Part shown: positions 16,485 to 26,077 of the stretch, in pieces
How the letters are laid out: each line of letters starts with the position of its first letter
Numbering within the stretch: position 1 is the stretch's first letter
NCBI RefSeq assembly: GCF_015773195.1
Contig: NZ_JADWYK010000005.1
Span: 124,001-188,000, forward strand
Direction of reading: 5' to 3'
DNA length: 64,000 bases
Source: Hymenobacter guriensis
Lineage (GTDB): Bacteria; Bacteroidota; Bacteroidia; Cytophagales; Hymenobacteraceae
The notes under the pieces: generated by a model
Database searches by the model: none
The model's input: only the letters and a program-made list of their open reading frames with translations
What the model was told of the DNA's origin: nothing
Program-made: the position numbers and the translations under genes

Positions 16485-17000
16485 ATGCAGATAACCGACC
16501 AGAAACTCGTGTACGACGGCCATTTCAAGCTTCGCCTGCTTTCCCTGCAGGACGGCGACGACCAGCTCAAGCGGGAGCGGTTCGAGCCGGGCCGGTCGGT
16601 GGCGGCCCTGGTGCTGGACACCGCGCAGCAGCGCTACCTGTTCGTGCGCCAGTACCGCATCGGACCCGAGCAGGAGATACTGGAAATTCCGGCCGGCATG
16701 CTCGACCCCGGCGAAAGCGCCGAGACGGCCATCCGGCGGGAGCTGCAGGAAGAGCTGGGCTACGACGTGGACCGCCTGGAGCCCCTGGCCGAATTCTACG
16801 CCTCGCCCGGCACCAGCGCCGAGCTGATGAGCGTATTCTACGCCGAAGTCAGCCACCAGTCGGGCGCCGGTGGGGGGCTGGCGAGTGAGGGCGAAAAGCT
16901 GGACGTAGTGCCGCTGACCTGGGAGGAAATGCTGGCCCAGCGCTTTCTGGATGCCAAGACGTTTGCCGCCGTGCAGTGGGCTCAGCTGCGCCGGAAATAA
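16485..17000 (+). CDS. Nudix hydrolase, ADP-ribose pyrophosphatase-like
   Basis: A 171-residue protein with a complete Nudix box at residues 71-93 (GMLDPGESAETAIRRELQEE then LGYD), matching Gx5Ex7REUxEExGU. RQYRIGPEQEILEIPAG just before it is typical of ADP-sugar pyrophosphatases. PGTSAELMSVFYAEV follows. The enzyme would hydrolyse ADP-ribose or related nucleoside diphosphate sugars in the cytoplasm. It stands alone and ends at a 44-base palindromic terminator. Confidence 0.92.
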   Translation: MQITDQKLVYDGHFKLRLLSLQDGDDQLKRERFEPGRSVAALVLDTAQQRYLFVRQYRIGPEQEILEIPAGMLDPGESAETAIRRELQEELGYDVDRLEPLAEFYASPGTSAELMSVFYAEVSHQSGAGGGLASEGEKLDVVPLTWEEMLAQRFLDAKTFAAVQWAQLRRK

Positions 17001-17022
17001 CCGATATTATTCATTTGTATAT

Positions 17023-17066
17023 AAATGAAAAGGCCTGTTTTCGCGCGAAAACAGGCCTTTTCATTT
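17023..17066. terminator. 44-base perfect palindromic terminator
   Basis: A 22-base arm (start AAATGAAAAGGCCTG, end TTTTCGC) is followed directly by its exact complement. Both ends are T-rich, so it serves the convergent Nudix gene and the secreted-protein gene ending at 17083. Confidence 0.85.
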
Positions 17067-17082
17067 GGGTAATATATGAGGA

Positions 17083-17634
17083 CTACTGCGTATTGACGAT
17101 ATACTCGAAGTCTTCTTTCAGCTTAGCATCGTTGATAACCACGCGCAAAGCCTGGGGTTCGGGTGTTTTAACAAATGGAATAGTGCGCTGGCTTTTGTAC
17201 AGGTCGCGGTTCCAGAAGCGGCCGTCGCCGTTGGGTAGAGACGGAATGTTGAGCAGCTCCTTTTCGTCCTTATCCTTCACTACCAGACTGAGGTAAGAAG
17301 GGTTGGCATTGGTGGAGCCGCGGCGCAGCATCGTTACGACCAGCACCCCGCCGGCGGGCAGGTTATTGAAGCGGCGCTGGTAGGCCGAGTCGGCCCAGGT
17401 GGTGTACTTGCGCTGCTCGTTCAATTCCAGCAGTAGCTCGGCGTAGGGGCGGTACGCCAGGCGCGTCACGCTGGCCGATACTTCGGCGTCTTCGTCGGTG
17501 TTCTTGGTTACGTTCTGCACGTACTGGCACTCCTCGTCTTTTTTCGGACGGAGGTACTTTTTACGCTCCGTTTTCACCTGGGCCGAGGCAGCCAGGGTAG
17601 AGAACAGAGCCAGCAGAAGGAAAAACTGTTTCAT
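17083..17634 (-). CDS. Secreted hypothetical protein
   Basis: A 183-residue protein with a signal peptide (MKQFFLLLALFSTLAASAQ, cleavage after ASA). The mature part has a beta-rich pattern (GGVLVVTMLRRG, SYLSLVVKDKDEKELL, IPFVKTPEPQALRVVI), suggesting a small beta-sandwich in the periplasm or outside the cell. No family recognised. Single gene. Confidence 0.75.
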   Translation of the reverse strand: MKQFFLLLALFSTLAASAQVKTERKKYLRPKKDEECQYVQNVTKNTDEDAEVSASVTRLAYRPYAELLLELNEQRKYTTWADSAYQRRFNNLPAGGVLVVTMLRRGSTNANPSYLSLVVKDKDEKELLNIPSLPNGDGRFWNRDLYKSQRTIPFVKTPEPQALRVVINDAKLKEDFEYIVNTQ

Positions 17635-17828
17635 GCAAGAAATAATTAGACAAAACGTAGTTGGAAAGTCTTATTTACTGGACAAAGGTAAGAAAGCTCC
17701 TGCACACCCGCACTATGGCCGCGCCGGTTCACGCAAGCATAAAGCAGAGATAATGGCTGCGTAACTTCTTCTGAATGTGCGTGGTGTTGCTTTGCACATA
17801 GCTTGTGTGTCACAGCGAAAGTCTGCCT

Positions 17829-18725
17829 ATGAAAACGAAGGTGCGTCGTCGGCGCGTGGAGGTAGTCGTTATTTCGGACGTGCATCTGGGCACCTATGGC
17901 TGCCACGCCACGGAGCTGCTGCGGTACCTGAAAAGCATCCGGCCCAAAACCCTGGTGCTCAACGGCGACATCGTGGACATATGGCAGTTCAGCAAAAGCT
18001 ACTGGCCGGCCGCCCACATGCGGGTGGTGCGTCACCTGGCCGGGATGGCCGCCAAGGGTACCCGTATCTACTACCTCACCGGCAACCACGACGAACTACT
18101 GCGCAAATTTGCCGGTACCCGCCTTGGGGCACTTACCATTGACAACAAGCTGGTGCTGGAGCTGCCCCACGGCCGGGCCTGGTTTTTCCACGGCGACGTA
18201 TTCGACGTGACCATGCGCCACGCCCGCTGGCTGGCCCGCCTGGGCGGCCACGGCTACGACTTGCTGATTCTGCTCAACCGCCTCGTCAACTTTGGGCTGC
18301 AGAAGCTGGGCCGGCCCCGCGTGGCCTTGTCGAAGGCGGTGAAAGACCGGGTAAAAAGCGCGGTGCGCCTGGTAGGAGACTTCGAGCAGACTGCCGCCGA
18401 CATTGCCGGGGAGCGGGGCTACCAGTTCGTGGCCTGCGGCCACATTCACTGCCCCGACATCAAAACGCTGACTACGGCCCATGGCCCGGTCCAGTACCTG
18501 AACTCCGGCGACTGGGTAGAAAACCTCACCGCTCTGGAGTACACCGCGGCCGAAGGCTGGCACCTGTACCGCTACGCCGACGACCCGCGCATGCAGCTGC
18601 CGGCCCCCGACCCCAATGCAGACGAGGCGGACGATACCGACCGGGCCGCCGATGCCGCCCCGGCCGCTCTGCTGCAGGGCTTGCTGGCCGAGCTAAGCCT
18701 ACGCCCGGCGCCTGCGCAGGAATAG
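17829..18725 (+). CDS. Metallophosphoesterase, UDP-2,3-diacylglucosamine diphosphatase-like (LpxH type)
   Basis: A 298-residue calcineurin-type phosphoesterase from ATG 17829. Metal-binding motifs: SDVHLG with DVH at 17-19, NGDIVD at 45-50, TGNHDE at 84-89, and CGHIHCPD further on. The aromatic WQFSKSYWP insert is characteristic of LpxH-like enzymes in Bacteroidota, which cleave UDP-diacylglucosamine in lipid A synthesis. The C-terminal 45 residues are an acidic Ala/Pro tail. It is followed within 100 bases by a glycosyltransferase on the same strand, so the pair may work on a shared glycolipid. Confidence 0.88.
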   Translation: MKTKVRRRRVEVVVISDVHLGTYGCHATELLRYLKSIRPKTLVLNGDIVDIWQFSKSYWPAAHMRVVRHLAGMAAKGTRIYYLTGNHDELLRKFAGTRLGALTIDNKLVLELPHGRAWFFHGDVFDVTMRHARWLARLGGHGYDLLILLNRLVNFGLQKLGRPRVALSKAVKDRVKSAVRLVGDFEQTAADIAGERGYQFVACGHIHCPDIKTLTTAHGPVQYLNSGDWVENLTALEYTAAEGWHLYRYADDPRMQLPAPDPNADEADDTDRAADAAPAALLQGLLAELSLRPAPAQE

Positions 18726-18818
18726 AAAATTTGCCGCATCTTGCCGGTCGGGCTTGCTACCGCCGAAAAGCCCGGGGCTGCGTATCGGCCTGCTTTCGGC
18801 CCACCGTTTCGTTTTCTG

Positions 18819-19829
18819 ATGCCACGTATTCTGTATGCTATCCAGGGCACCGGCAACGGCCACCTGGCTCGTTCCCTCGATATTGTGCCCCTGCTGCAGG
18901 AGCGCGCCTCCCACCTCGACGTGCTCATCAGCGGCCCGCCCTCCGATATTCAGCTGCCCTATCCGGTGCGCTACCGCTGCCACGGCATGGGCTTTATCTT
19001 CGGCAAAAGCGGGGGCATCAGCTTCAGCAAAACCTTTGCCCAGCTGAACGCCCCGGCTTTGCTGCGCGAAACCCGGGAGCTGCCGGTGAAGGACTACGAT
19101 CTGGTGATAAACGACTTCGAGCCGGTTTCGGCGTGGGCCTGCCGGCTGCGGCAGGTGCCCTGCGTGGCCCTCAGCCACCAGAGCGCCGTGCTGGGCCCGC
19201 AGGCGCCCCGCCCGCGCCGCCCCGACCCGGTGGGCCACGCCGTGCTGCGCCACTACGCGCCCTCCACGGCCCATTACGGCTTCCACTTTGAGCGCTACGA
19301 CGAGCACACCTTTACGCCCGTTATCCGCCGGCAGGTGCGCGAGCTGAAGCCCCAGAACGACGGCCACTATACCGTATACCTGCCCGCTTACGACGAAGCA
19401 ACCCTGGTGAGCCGCCTGCGCTACATCAGCCGCGATACGCCGTGGGAAGTGTTCAGCAAGCACAGCCAGCAGGAGTCCCGGCACGGCAACGTGCGGGTAC
19501 GGCCGGTAAGCGGGGCCGCCTTCACCGACAGCCTGGCCCGCAGCGCCGGGGTGTTCTGCGGGGCCGGGTTTGAGACGCCCGCCGAGGCCCTGTACCTGGG
19601 CAAGAAGCTGCTGGTGGTGCCCATGAAAAACCAATACGAGCAAGCCTGCAACGCCGCCTCCCTGGCTCATTTGGGCGTGCCCGTGGTGAAAAGCCTCAAG
19701 GACAAGCACCTGACCGGGGTAGAGGAGTGGCTCCGCTTTGGCCGGCCCATCCCGGTCGACTACCCCGACGAAACCGGCCGCATCATCGACCGCCTATTGA
19801 TGGAGCAGCTGGGCCGTAAGCGTCATTAA
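18819..19829 (+). CDS. Glycosyltransferase of the MJ1255 / Glyco_trans_1_3 type
   Basis: A 336-residue GT-B protein from ATG 18819, chosen because MPRILYAIQGTGNGHLARSL is the family start. The glycine-rich GTGNGH loop and the C-terminal nucleotide-sugar site (GVFCGAGFETPAEALYLGKK, then VVPMKNQYEQACNA) identify an MurG-like UDP-sugar transferase. DLVINDFEPVSAWACR is conserved in the N-domain. It directly follows the LpxH-like gene. The acceptor is unknown. Confidence 0.85.
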   Translation: MPRILYAIQGTGNGHLARSLDIVPLLQERASHLDVLISGPPSDIQLPYPVRYRCHGMGFIFGKSGGISFSKTFAQLNAPALLRETRELPVKDYDLVINDFEPVSAWACRLRQVPCVALSHQSAVLGPQAPRPRRPDPVGHAVLRHYAPSTAHYGFHFERYDEHTFTPVIRRQVRELKPQNDGHYTVYLPAYDEATLVSRLRYISRDTPWEVFSKHSQQESRHGNVRVRPVSGAAFTDSLARSAGVFCGAGFETPAEALYLGKKLLVVPMKNQYEQACNAASLAHLGVPVVKSLKDKHLTGVEEWLRFGRPIPVDYPDETGRIIDRLLMEQLGRKRH

Positions 19830-19908
19830 TAGCAGATGACTATGCATTGGTAACTGCCGTATGAGCGAAGCTGGCAAGTATCTGCCATCAGCCAACCGCG
19901 TCCTTTTT

Positions 19909-21306
19909 ATGTCCGATCTGCCCGCGGCGTTTTTCCCGCCGACCTCGCCCGCTGCCTTTTCCCGCGCCGACTTTGGAGCCGACTTTCACTGGGGCACTTC
20001 AGCGGCGGCTTACCAGACGGAGGGTGCCTGGCAGGCGGAGGGCAAAGGACCCAGCATCTGGGACGAGTTTGTACGCCGCCGCGGGCGCATCAAGGGCGGG
20101 GCTACCGCCGACGTAGCCACCGACTTCTACCACCGCTGGCCCGAGGACCTGGACTTGATGCGTGGGTTGCACATTCCCAACTTCCGGTTTTCGGTGGCCT
20201 GGTCGCGGGTGCTGCCGCAGGGGCGAGGGGCCGCTAACCCCGCGGGCCTCGATTTCTACGACCGGCTGGTGGATGGCTGCCTGGAAAGGGGCATCGAGCC
20301 GTGGGTGACGCTCTACCATTGGGATTTGCCGGCCGCTCTGCAGCGCCAGGGCGGCTGGGCACACCGCGACGTGGTCGGCTGGTTTACTGATTACGCCCAA
20401 CTGATGGCCCGCCGCCTCGGCGACCGGGTGCGGCACTGGATAGTGCTGAACGAGCCGCTGGCCTTTGTGGGGGTAGGGCATCTGCTGGGCATTCACGCTC
20501 CCGGGCGTCGCAGCTTGGCCGCATTCTTGGCTGCCACCCACCACGCGGCCCTAGCCCAGGCCGAGGGTGGCCGGGCTTTGCGGGCCATGCTGCCCGCAGA
20601 GGCAAAAATTGGGACCAGCTTCTCGGGCTCCCACGTGCAGCCCTGGCGCCCCGGCCTGCCCCGCGACGAAGCCGCTGCCCGCCGCGCCGATGCGGCCTTC
20701 AACCGGATGTTCATCGAGCCGGCCCTGGGCCTGGGCTACCCCGTGGCCGATTTGCCTGTGCTGCGCCGCCTGGAGCGCTACCACCGCCCCGGCGACGACA
20801 AGCTGCTGCCCTTCAACTTCGACTTCCTGGGCGTGCAGAACTACACCCGTGAGGTGATAGGGTTTGCGCCCTACATGCCGCTGGTATGGGCCCGACTGGT
20901 AAGTGCCCGCCGCCGGGGAGTGCCCATCACCAGCATGGGCTGGGAGGTCTACCCCGAAAGCATCTACCACCTGCTCAAGAAAGTGGCCGCTTACCCCAAT
21001 GCTCCGCGCCTGGTCGTCACCGAAAACGGCGCTGCTTTCCCCGACACGCTCACCCCGGATGGCCGCGTGCCCGACCCCGCCCGGCAGGCGTTTCTGCGCG
21101 CCTGCATCGGGCAGGTGCTGCGCGCCAGGCAGGAAGGTGTGCCGGTGGATGGCTACTTCGTGTGGTCGTTTACCGACAACTTTGAGTGGGCCGAGGGCTA
21201 CAATCCGCGCTTTGGGCTGGTTTACGTCGATTACGAAACCCAGCAGCGCACCATCAAGGATTCCGGACACTGGTACGGACGGCTGCTGGCGGGGGAGGGA
21301 GTGTAG
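19909..21306 (+). CDS. Glycoside hydrolase family 1 beta-glucosidase
   Basis: A 465-residue GH1 enzyme from ATG 19909 (an in-frame ATG at 19861 adds 16 residues and cannot be excluded). FHWGTSAAAYQTEGAW is the GH1 N-terminal signature, TLYHWDLPAAL the conserved third strand, LNEPLAF contains the acid/base Glu182, and VTENGAAFPD the nucleophile Glu372. GYFVWSFTDNFEWAEGY closes the active site. No signal peptide, so it is a cytoplasmic enzyme acting on beta-glucosides or related disaccharides. It stands 80 bases after the glycosyltransferase. Confidence 0.95.
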   Translation: MSDLPAAFFPPTSPAAFSRADFGADFHWGTSAAAYQTEGAWQAEGKGPSIWDEFVRRRGRIKGGATADVATDFYHRWPEDLDLMRGLHIPNFRFSVAWSRVLPQGRGAANPAGLDFYDRLVDGCLERGIEPWVTLYHWDLPAALQRQGGWAHRDVVGWFTDYAQLMARRLGDRVRHWIVLNEPLAFVGVGHLLGIHAPGRRSLAAFLAATHHAALAQAEGGRALRAMLPAEAKIGTSFSGSHVQPWRPGLPRDEAAARRADAAFNRMFIEPALGLGYPVADLPVLRRLERYHRPGDDKLLPFNFDFLGVQNYTREVIGFAPYMPLVWARLVSARRRGVPITSMGWEVYPESIYHLLKKVAAYPNAPRLVVTENGAAFPDTLTPDGRVPDPARQAFLRACIGQVLRARQEGVPVDGYFVWSFTDNFEWAEGYNPRFGLVYVDYETQQRTIKDSGHWYGRLLAGEGV

Positions 21307-21412
21307 GAATCCCAAAGGACTTTTCACCCCTTCGTAAACGGCGGAAATAGGTAACTTGCCCCGGCCTGCCCGGGTAGGGCGGGGCCGTGTTCTATTCGCT
21401 GGCTTATCCCTT

Positions 21413-22888
21413 ATGCTGCTTACCATTACCACCACGCATCAGCCCGCTACCGACCTGGGCTACCTCCTGCATAAGAATCCGGCGCGCCTCCAGAGCCTGG
21501 AAATTACCGGCGGGCAGGCGCACATCTTTTACCCCGAAGCCACCCCGGAGCGCTGCACCGCCGCCCTGCTGCTCGACATCGACCCCGTGGCGCTGGTGCG
21601 CAGCCACCGGGGACCGGCCGGCGAAGGTTTTGCCCTGGAGCAGTACGTGAACGACCGGCCCTACGTGGCTTCCTCGTTTCTGAGCGCGGCCCTGGTGAAG
21701 GCCTTCAACACGGCTATGAACGGTACCTGCAAGGACCGCCCTGAGCTGCCCGAGGTGCTGCTGCCCCTCGAAGCCACCGTGGCCGTGATGCCCGCTGCCA
21801 GTGCCGAGCAGCTGCGTCGCCTGTTTGTTCCGCTGGGCTACGAAGTGGAAACCGAGGCGCACCTGCTCGACCCCACCCAGCCGGCCTGGGGCAACAGCCG
21901 CTACTTCACGCTGCGTCTGCGTCACCCGGCCCTGCGCGTGCGCGACCTGCTGAGCCACCTCTACGTACTCATTCCGGTGCTCGACCGGGGCGACAAGCAC
22001 TACTGGATCAGCCGGGAAGAAGCCGATAAGCTGTTGCGGCGCGGGGGCGAGTGGCTGCCGCGACACCCCGAGCGGGAGTTTATCACGCGCCGCTACCTGC
22101 GTTTCGCCGAGTTCGTGAACCCCACGCTGGAACGCCTGCTGGCCGATGATTCACTCGATGAGGAAACTCCGGAAACTACCCTTGCCGACTTCCCGGCGGA
22201 TGCCGTGGGAACTCTGGCCGGAGCTTCTGAGTCCCCCGAAGTAGTAGCCGAGGCCAGCGCGCCGGCAAACGGGGAAGTACCAGTCAAGCAAAACCTTCAC
22301 GACCTGCGCCTGGACCGCGTGGCCGAGGAAATCCGGCGACTGGGGGCCAAGCGGGTGCTGGATCTGGGGTGCGGGGAAGGCAAGCTGGTGCGCCGCCTGC
22401 TGAAAAACGGCACTATCGAGCACATCCTGGCCCTGGATGTATCGTGGCGGGAGCTGGAGCGGGCGCAGCAGCGGCTGCACGTGGCCGAAATGCCCCCACG
22501 CCAGCGCGAGCGGCTCACCCTCACCCAGGGCTCCTTGCTCTACCACGATGCCCGCCTGGCCGGCTACGATGCGGCGGCCGTGGTAGAAGTTATCGAGCAC
22601 CTGGATGAAAGCCGGCTGGCGGCCTTCGAGCAGGTGGTATTTGCCCGCGCCCGTCCGGGTGCCGTGCTTGTCACCACCCCCAACGCCGACTACAACCAGC
22701 GCTACGAAGCCCTGGCCGCCGGGGAGTTTCGCCACCACGACCACCGCTTTGAATGGACCAGGGCGCAGTTTGCTGCCTGGGCCGCAGGCGTGGCCGCGCG
22801 CCACGGCTACCGGGTGCGCATCGAGTCCCTGGGCCCCGAAGCCCCCGAAGTAGGCGCCCCCTCGCAGCTGGCCGTGTTCGAGCAGTAA
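21413..22888 (+). CDS. hen1: Hen1: 3'-terminal RNA ribose 2'-O-methyltransferase
   Basis: A 491-residue protein from ATG 21413 (MLLTITTTHQPATDLGYLLH is the family start). Residues 1-240 are the bacterial Hen1 N-terminal domain (LGYLLHKNPARLQ, EQYVNDRPYVASSFLSAALV, VLDRGDKHYWI). Residues about 300-490 are the SAM methyltransferase, with VLDLGCGEGKLVRRLL as the SAM loop and EVIEHLDE plus a downstream His as the metal site of Hen1 enzymes. It methylates the 2'-OH at a broken RNA end before sealing by Pnkp. Pnkp is 3.6 kb downstream on the same strand. TAACTTGC at 21352-21359 may be its -7 box. Confidence 0.93.
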   Translation: MLLTITTTHQPATDLGYLLHKNPARLQSLEITGGQAHIFYPEATPERCTAALLLDIDPVALVRSHRGPAGEGFALEQYVNDRPYVASSFLSAALVKAFNTAMNGTCKDRPELPEVLLPLEATVAVMPAASAEQLRRLFVPLGYEVETEAHLLDPTQPAWGNSRYFTLRLRHPALRVRDLLSHLYVLIPVLDRGDKHYWISREEADKLLRRGGEWLPRHPEREFITRRYLRFAEFVNPTLERLLADDSLDEETPETTLADFPADAVGTLAGASESPEVVAEASAPANGEVPVKQNLHDLRLDRVAEEIRRLGAKRVLDLGCGEGKLVRRLLKNGTIEHILALDVSWRELERAQQRLHVAEMPPRQRERLTLTQGSLLYHDARLAGYDAAAVVEVIEHLDESRLAAFEQVVFARARPGAVLVTTPNADYNQRYEALAAGEFRHHDHRFEWTRAQFAAWAAGVAARHGYRVRIESLGPEAPEVGAPSQLAVFEQ

Positions 22889-23038
22889 GGAGAGGACAGA
22901 GAAACAATCAGGAACGACATATTTCGTGGAGCTCGGTAGTATGTCCTGCTGAGCAGGATGTGCTGAAAGATTTTTCAACAACGCTAATTGACTATAGCGG
23001 ACTGGGTAGGTTATGCGGGATTATGCCGCAACCTTCGC

Positions 23039-23046
23039 TAATTTTG
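23039..23046 (+). promoter_or_regulatory. Putative -7 box for the OmpA-like gene
   Basis: TAATTTTG, an exact TAnnTTTG match, lies 25 bases before the GTG start at 23072. Confidence 0.45.
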
Positions 23047-23071
23047 AAGGATAACTCATTCCCGCCCCGTA

Positions 23072-25039
23072 GTGTATTTAAAGGTTTTACTGACGTTGGT
23101 GCTGGCACTTGGTTGGCTGCCGCTTTCCGCTCAGGTAGGGGGGCAGCAGTTCTCCGATGCCCGTGCCGGCTACCAACTCCTGTACCCGCCGGGCTGGTGG
23201 GTGCAGGAGGAAGCCGCCTGGGGCCATATCACCTTTTATACTGGCGAAACCCGGCGCCACGCTCCGGCCTGGGTGCAGCTGGCCATCAGCGCGGTGCCCG
23301 CCAGCCGTAAGGACCTCGATTTGCTGAAAACCGGGGAGCCGGACTCGCTGTGGGCAACGCTGCGCCGCTTGCCGCAGGTGCGCATCCTCAGCCTCGACCA
23401 GGCCGATGCCGGCTTCTACCAGGAAGTGCGTTACGAGTACACCTATAAAGCCGCTGCGGCCGGGCGAACCCACGTGCTGGGGCGGCGCCTCTGGCGCAAC
23501 GGCTACGAATACCGGTTGGAGTGTCAGGTGGCCAGCGCCGCCGATGCCCGCCGCCTGGCCGAAGGCCGGCAGCTGGTGAATTCGTTTGCCCTCACCGGCA
23601 AGGGGCTGCCCAGCCGCCGCTACACCGACCAGGGCTGCGACGACAAAATGTACGGTATTGCGGCCCTGCGCGTGCAGGACGACCTCTGGGAAGACGACTG
23701 CCGCACGATTCACGAATTTTCGGTGGAAGACCCTACCCAGCCGCCCGTGGTGCACAGCCGGGTGCTGCCGTTTCAGTCGTATGCCCTGGCCAAAGGGTTC
23801 GACAATTGCCTGTACTCCGTGACCAAGGCGCCCACCGACGCCCCCGAGTACGTGTACCGCTACGACCCCGCCACCCGCCAGGGCCGCTACACTCCCTGGC
23901 GGCTGCCGGCCCAGGGCGGCGACAACGTGTGGATTTCGGCCGCCACCGACGCGCGCGGCGACCTGTACTTCATTACTTCTGATGCCGGCAAGCTGGTGAA
24001 AGTCAGCCCTACTGCAAACACCGTGACGACGGTGTGGAATGCCGACCCCGTGCGTCAGGCCCGGTACTACCCGACCATTGGCTTTGCCGGAGCCGGCACG
24101 CACGCCAACTTCTGCCTCGACGAAAACAATACGCTCTACCAGGTGTACAGCACCAACGGCACCCTGCTGGCCGTGGACCTGCCCACCAGCCGGCCCTGGG
24201 CCGACCTGCTGCCGGTAGACGGCCTGCCTAACAAAGGCGGCTACAGCGACGTGGTGCTGCAGCTCGATGCCGAGGGCAACCGCGTGTTCTACCTGGCCGG
24301 ACCCAAAGCCCTGTACCTGGTAGACTTCGAAAAACGCAAGGCCACCAAGGTAAGGCGGGGCGTGTACACCGACCTGGCCGGCTGCAACGTGCTGCGGGAA
24401 GCGGGCCGCATCCGGGCGGCGCCGGCCCCACCGGCCACGGCCGGCTGGCGCGGGCGGGTGCTCGATGCCACTACCTTCCGGCCCTTGCCCCAGGCCCGCC
24501 TGCACCTCACCGGCCCGGCCACCGACACCACCCTCACTGCCTCAATGCAAGGCTTTTTTGCCGGCGTGGGTAGGCCCGGCCAGCGCTACCGGGCGCGGGT
24601 GCAGCTGCCCGGCTACCTGGCCTTGGATACCACCTACACCCTGGCGCCGGGGCCGCACGTGCGCGACGTGCTGCTGCAGCCGCTGGCCCTGGGCTCCGTG
24701 CTGCGCCTGGATAAGGTGCAGTTTGAGCAGGGGAAGGCCGTGCTGCTGCCCTCGTCCGGCCCCGATCTTGACCGGCTGCTGGCCTTGCTGACGGCTACGC
24801 CCACGCTCACCATCGAACTGCGCGGGCACACCGACAACGTGGGCGACCCGCAGAAAAATGTGCTCCTGAGCGAGCAGCGGGTAGAGGTGGTGAAGGCCTA
24901 CCTGGTAAGCCACGGCGTGGCGGCGGCGCGTATCACCGGCATAGGACTGGGCGGTGCCGAGCCCCGCGCCGCCAACGACCAGGAAACCACCCGCCGCCTC
25001 AACCGCCGGGTGGAGTTCCGCGTGACGGGCGGCAAGTAG
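23072..25039 (+). CDS. OmpA-family outer-membrane protein with N-terminal propeller-like region
   Basis: A 655-residue exported protein starting at GTG 23072, with a signal peptide (LKVLLTLVLALGWLPLSAQ). Residues about 25-170 are an unassigned globular domain. Residues 190-450 contain repeated strands of a beta-propeller type (NVWISAATDARGDLYFI, DVVLQLDAEGNRVFYLAG). Residues 457-540 are a carboxypeptidase-regulatory-like beta-sandwich. Residues 540-655 are the OmpA peptidoglycan-binding domain (VQFEQGKAVLLPSS, ELRGHTDNVGDPQKNVLLSE, NRRVEFRV). It probably links the outer membrane to peptidoglycan. It separates Hen1 from Pnkp. Confidence 0.85.
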   Translation: MYLKVLLTLVLALGWLPLSAQVGGQQFSDARAGYQLLYPPGWWVQEEAAWGHITFYTGETRRHAPAWVQLAISAVPASRKDLDLLKTGEPDSLWATLRRLPQVRILSLDQADAGFYQEVRYEYTYKAAAAGRTHVLGRRLWRNGYEYRLECQVASAADARRLAEGRQLVNSFALTGKGLPSRRYTDQGCDDKMYGIAALRVQDDLWEDDCRTIHEFSVEDPTQPPVVHSRVLPFQSYALAKGFDNCLYSVTKAPTDAPEYVYRYDPATRQGRYTPWRLPAQGGDNVWISAATDARGDLYFITSDAGKLVKVSPTANTVTTVWNADPVRQARYYPTIGFAGAGTHANFCLDENNTLYQVYSTNGTLLAVDLPTSRPWADLLPVDGLPNKGGYSDVVLQLDAEGNRVFYLAGPKALYLVDFEKRKATKVRRGVYTDLAGCNVLREAGRIRAAPAPPATAGWRGRVLDATTFRPLPQARLHLTGPATDTTLTASMQGFFAGVGRPGQRYRARVQLPGYLALDTTYTLAPGPHVRDVLLQPLALGSVLRLDKVQFEQGKAVLLPSSGPDLDRLLALLTATPTLTIELRGHTDNVGDPQKNVLLSEQRVEVVKAYLVSHGVAAARITGIGLGGAEPRAANDQETTRRLNRRVEFRVTGGK

Positions 25040-25055
25040 GGGACGGCTAATAAAG

Positions 25056-25427
25056 CTACGCCAGCGGCCGGGTGGGTGGCAGAAACGCCGACCGGTCGCG
25101 GACGAAGGCGGCAATCCAGACCAGGGCCAGGATAACGGCGGGAGTAACCACACTGCGGCCGTGAGAGAGGTCGGTGGCTATGGCGCCGGCAAAGTAGCTG
25201 GTGAGCAGCAGCAACCCCAGCTTCATGGTGCGGGGGTAGAGGAACAGGGCCGTAAACACCAGCTCCATCAGCCCCAGCATCTTGACGTACTCGGCCACGC
25301 CGGTTTCGGCCATGGCTTTCTGGATTTCCGGCCCACCGATAAGTTTCATGATGCCGCTGGCCGTAATCAGCAGGGCGGGAACGGCCGTGAGCAGGCCGGG
25401 CAGGAGGTATTTCTTGTTGAATGCCAT
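25056..25427 (-). CDS. DoxX family membrane protein
   Basis: A 123-residue protein from ATG 25427 (MAFNKKYLLPGLLTAVPALL) with four predicted membrane helices, the usual DoxX size and topology. ASGIMKLIGGPEIQKAM and MLGLMELVFTALFLYPRTMK are the conserved segments. DoxX-like proteins in this size class are poorly characterised and linked to redox or thiol stress. It is divergent from an HxlR regulator, the commonest partner of such genes, which is probably its controller. Confidence 0.88.
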   Translation of the reverse strand: MAFNKKYLLPGLLTAVPALLITASGIMKLIGGPEIQKAMAETGVAEYVKMLGLMELVFTALFLYPRTMKLGLLLLTSYFAGAIATDLSHGRSVVTPAVILALVWIAAFVRDRSAFLPPTRPLA

Positions 25428-25583
25428 GTGAGTATACCTTGAAATGAGTGACGAGCAAGCGGCCGTCGGTGGCGGCCTGCCAGGGCAAAGGTGCTGGCTT
25501 GGTGGTATGTTCCGGATAGCGGTTTCCCAAAGGATACCGGTATGCTTCGGGGTACTCACCTGATTTCTAACGACCTTTGCTCC

Positions 25584-25961
25584 ATGTCATTTCCTGCCTC
25601 CGCGCCCTCCCACACCACATGCACCGGCGCCATGCGCTCCGTGCGCGACTCCCTCGATCTGCTTGGTGGCAAGTGGAAGCTCCCCATCATCGTGGGGTTA
25701 AGCGGCGGCCCGCAACGCTTCAAGCAGCTCCAGCGCGAGGTGGCGGGCATCACGGCCAAAATGCTCAGCAAGGAGCTCAAGGACCTGGAAATAAACGGCC
25801 TGATTTCTCGCCACGTGCAGGCCGACGCGGCGCCCGTGGCCGTGACGTACACCCTGGCGGCCTACGGCCGCACGCTGTTCCCCGTCATCGAAGCTCTGCA
25901 CGCCTGGGGCCAGCAGCACCGCGCCCACATTATGCACGCAGGCGAAGCAGTGGCGGCGTAA
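25584..25961 (+). CDS. HxlR-family winged-helix transcriptional regulator
   Basis: A 125-residue protein from ATG 25584. It has the HxlR layout: a short N-terminal Cys segment (TTCTGAMRSVRDSLDLLGGK), then WKLPIIVGLSGGPQRFKQL, ITAKMLSKELKDLEINGLI and VTYTLAAYGRTLFPVIEAL. HxlR proteins are dimeric sensors of aldehydes or oxidants, often through the N-terminal cysteine. It is divergent from the DoxX gene, and the 156-base gap should hold both promoters. Confidence 0.93.
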   Translation: MSFPASAPSHTTCTGAMRSVRDSLDLLGGKWKLPIIVGLSGGPQRFKQLQREVAGITAKMLSKELKDLEINGLISRHVQADAAPVAVTYTLAAYGRTLFPVIEALHAWGQQHRAHIMHAGEAVAA

Positions 25962-26077
25962 GGGGCTTTGCTGGGGTAGAAAATGATGAAGCTGGCATAA
26001 ACTCTCACTCTAGGATAAGGGGAGCCAGGGCAGTGCAGTGAGTGCGCTAGAAAAACTGGTAGGCTATTTCTTTAAAA

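Noticed and set aside
23087..24505. A 472-codon open frame antisense to the OmpA-like gene
   Set aside because: Low-complexity His/Gly/Val/Arg product typical of antisense translation of a GC-rich gene.
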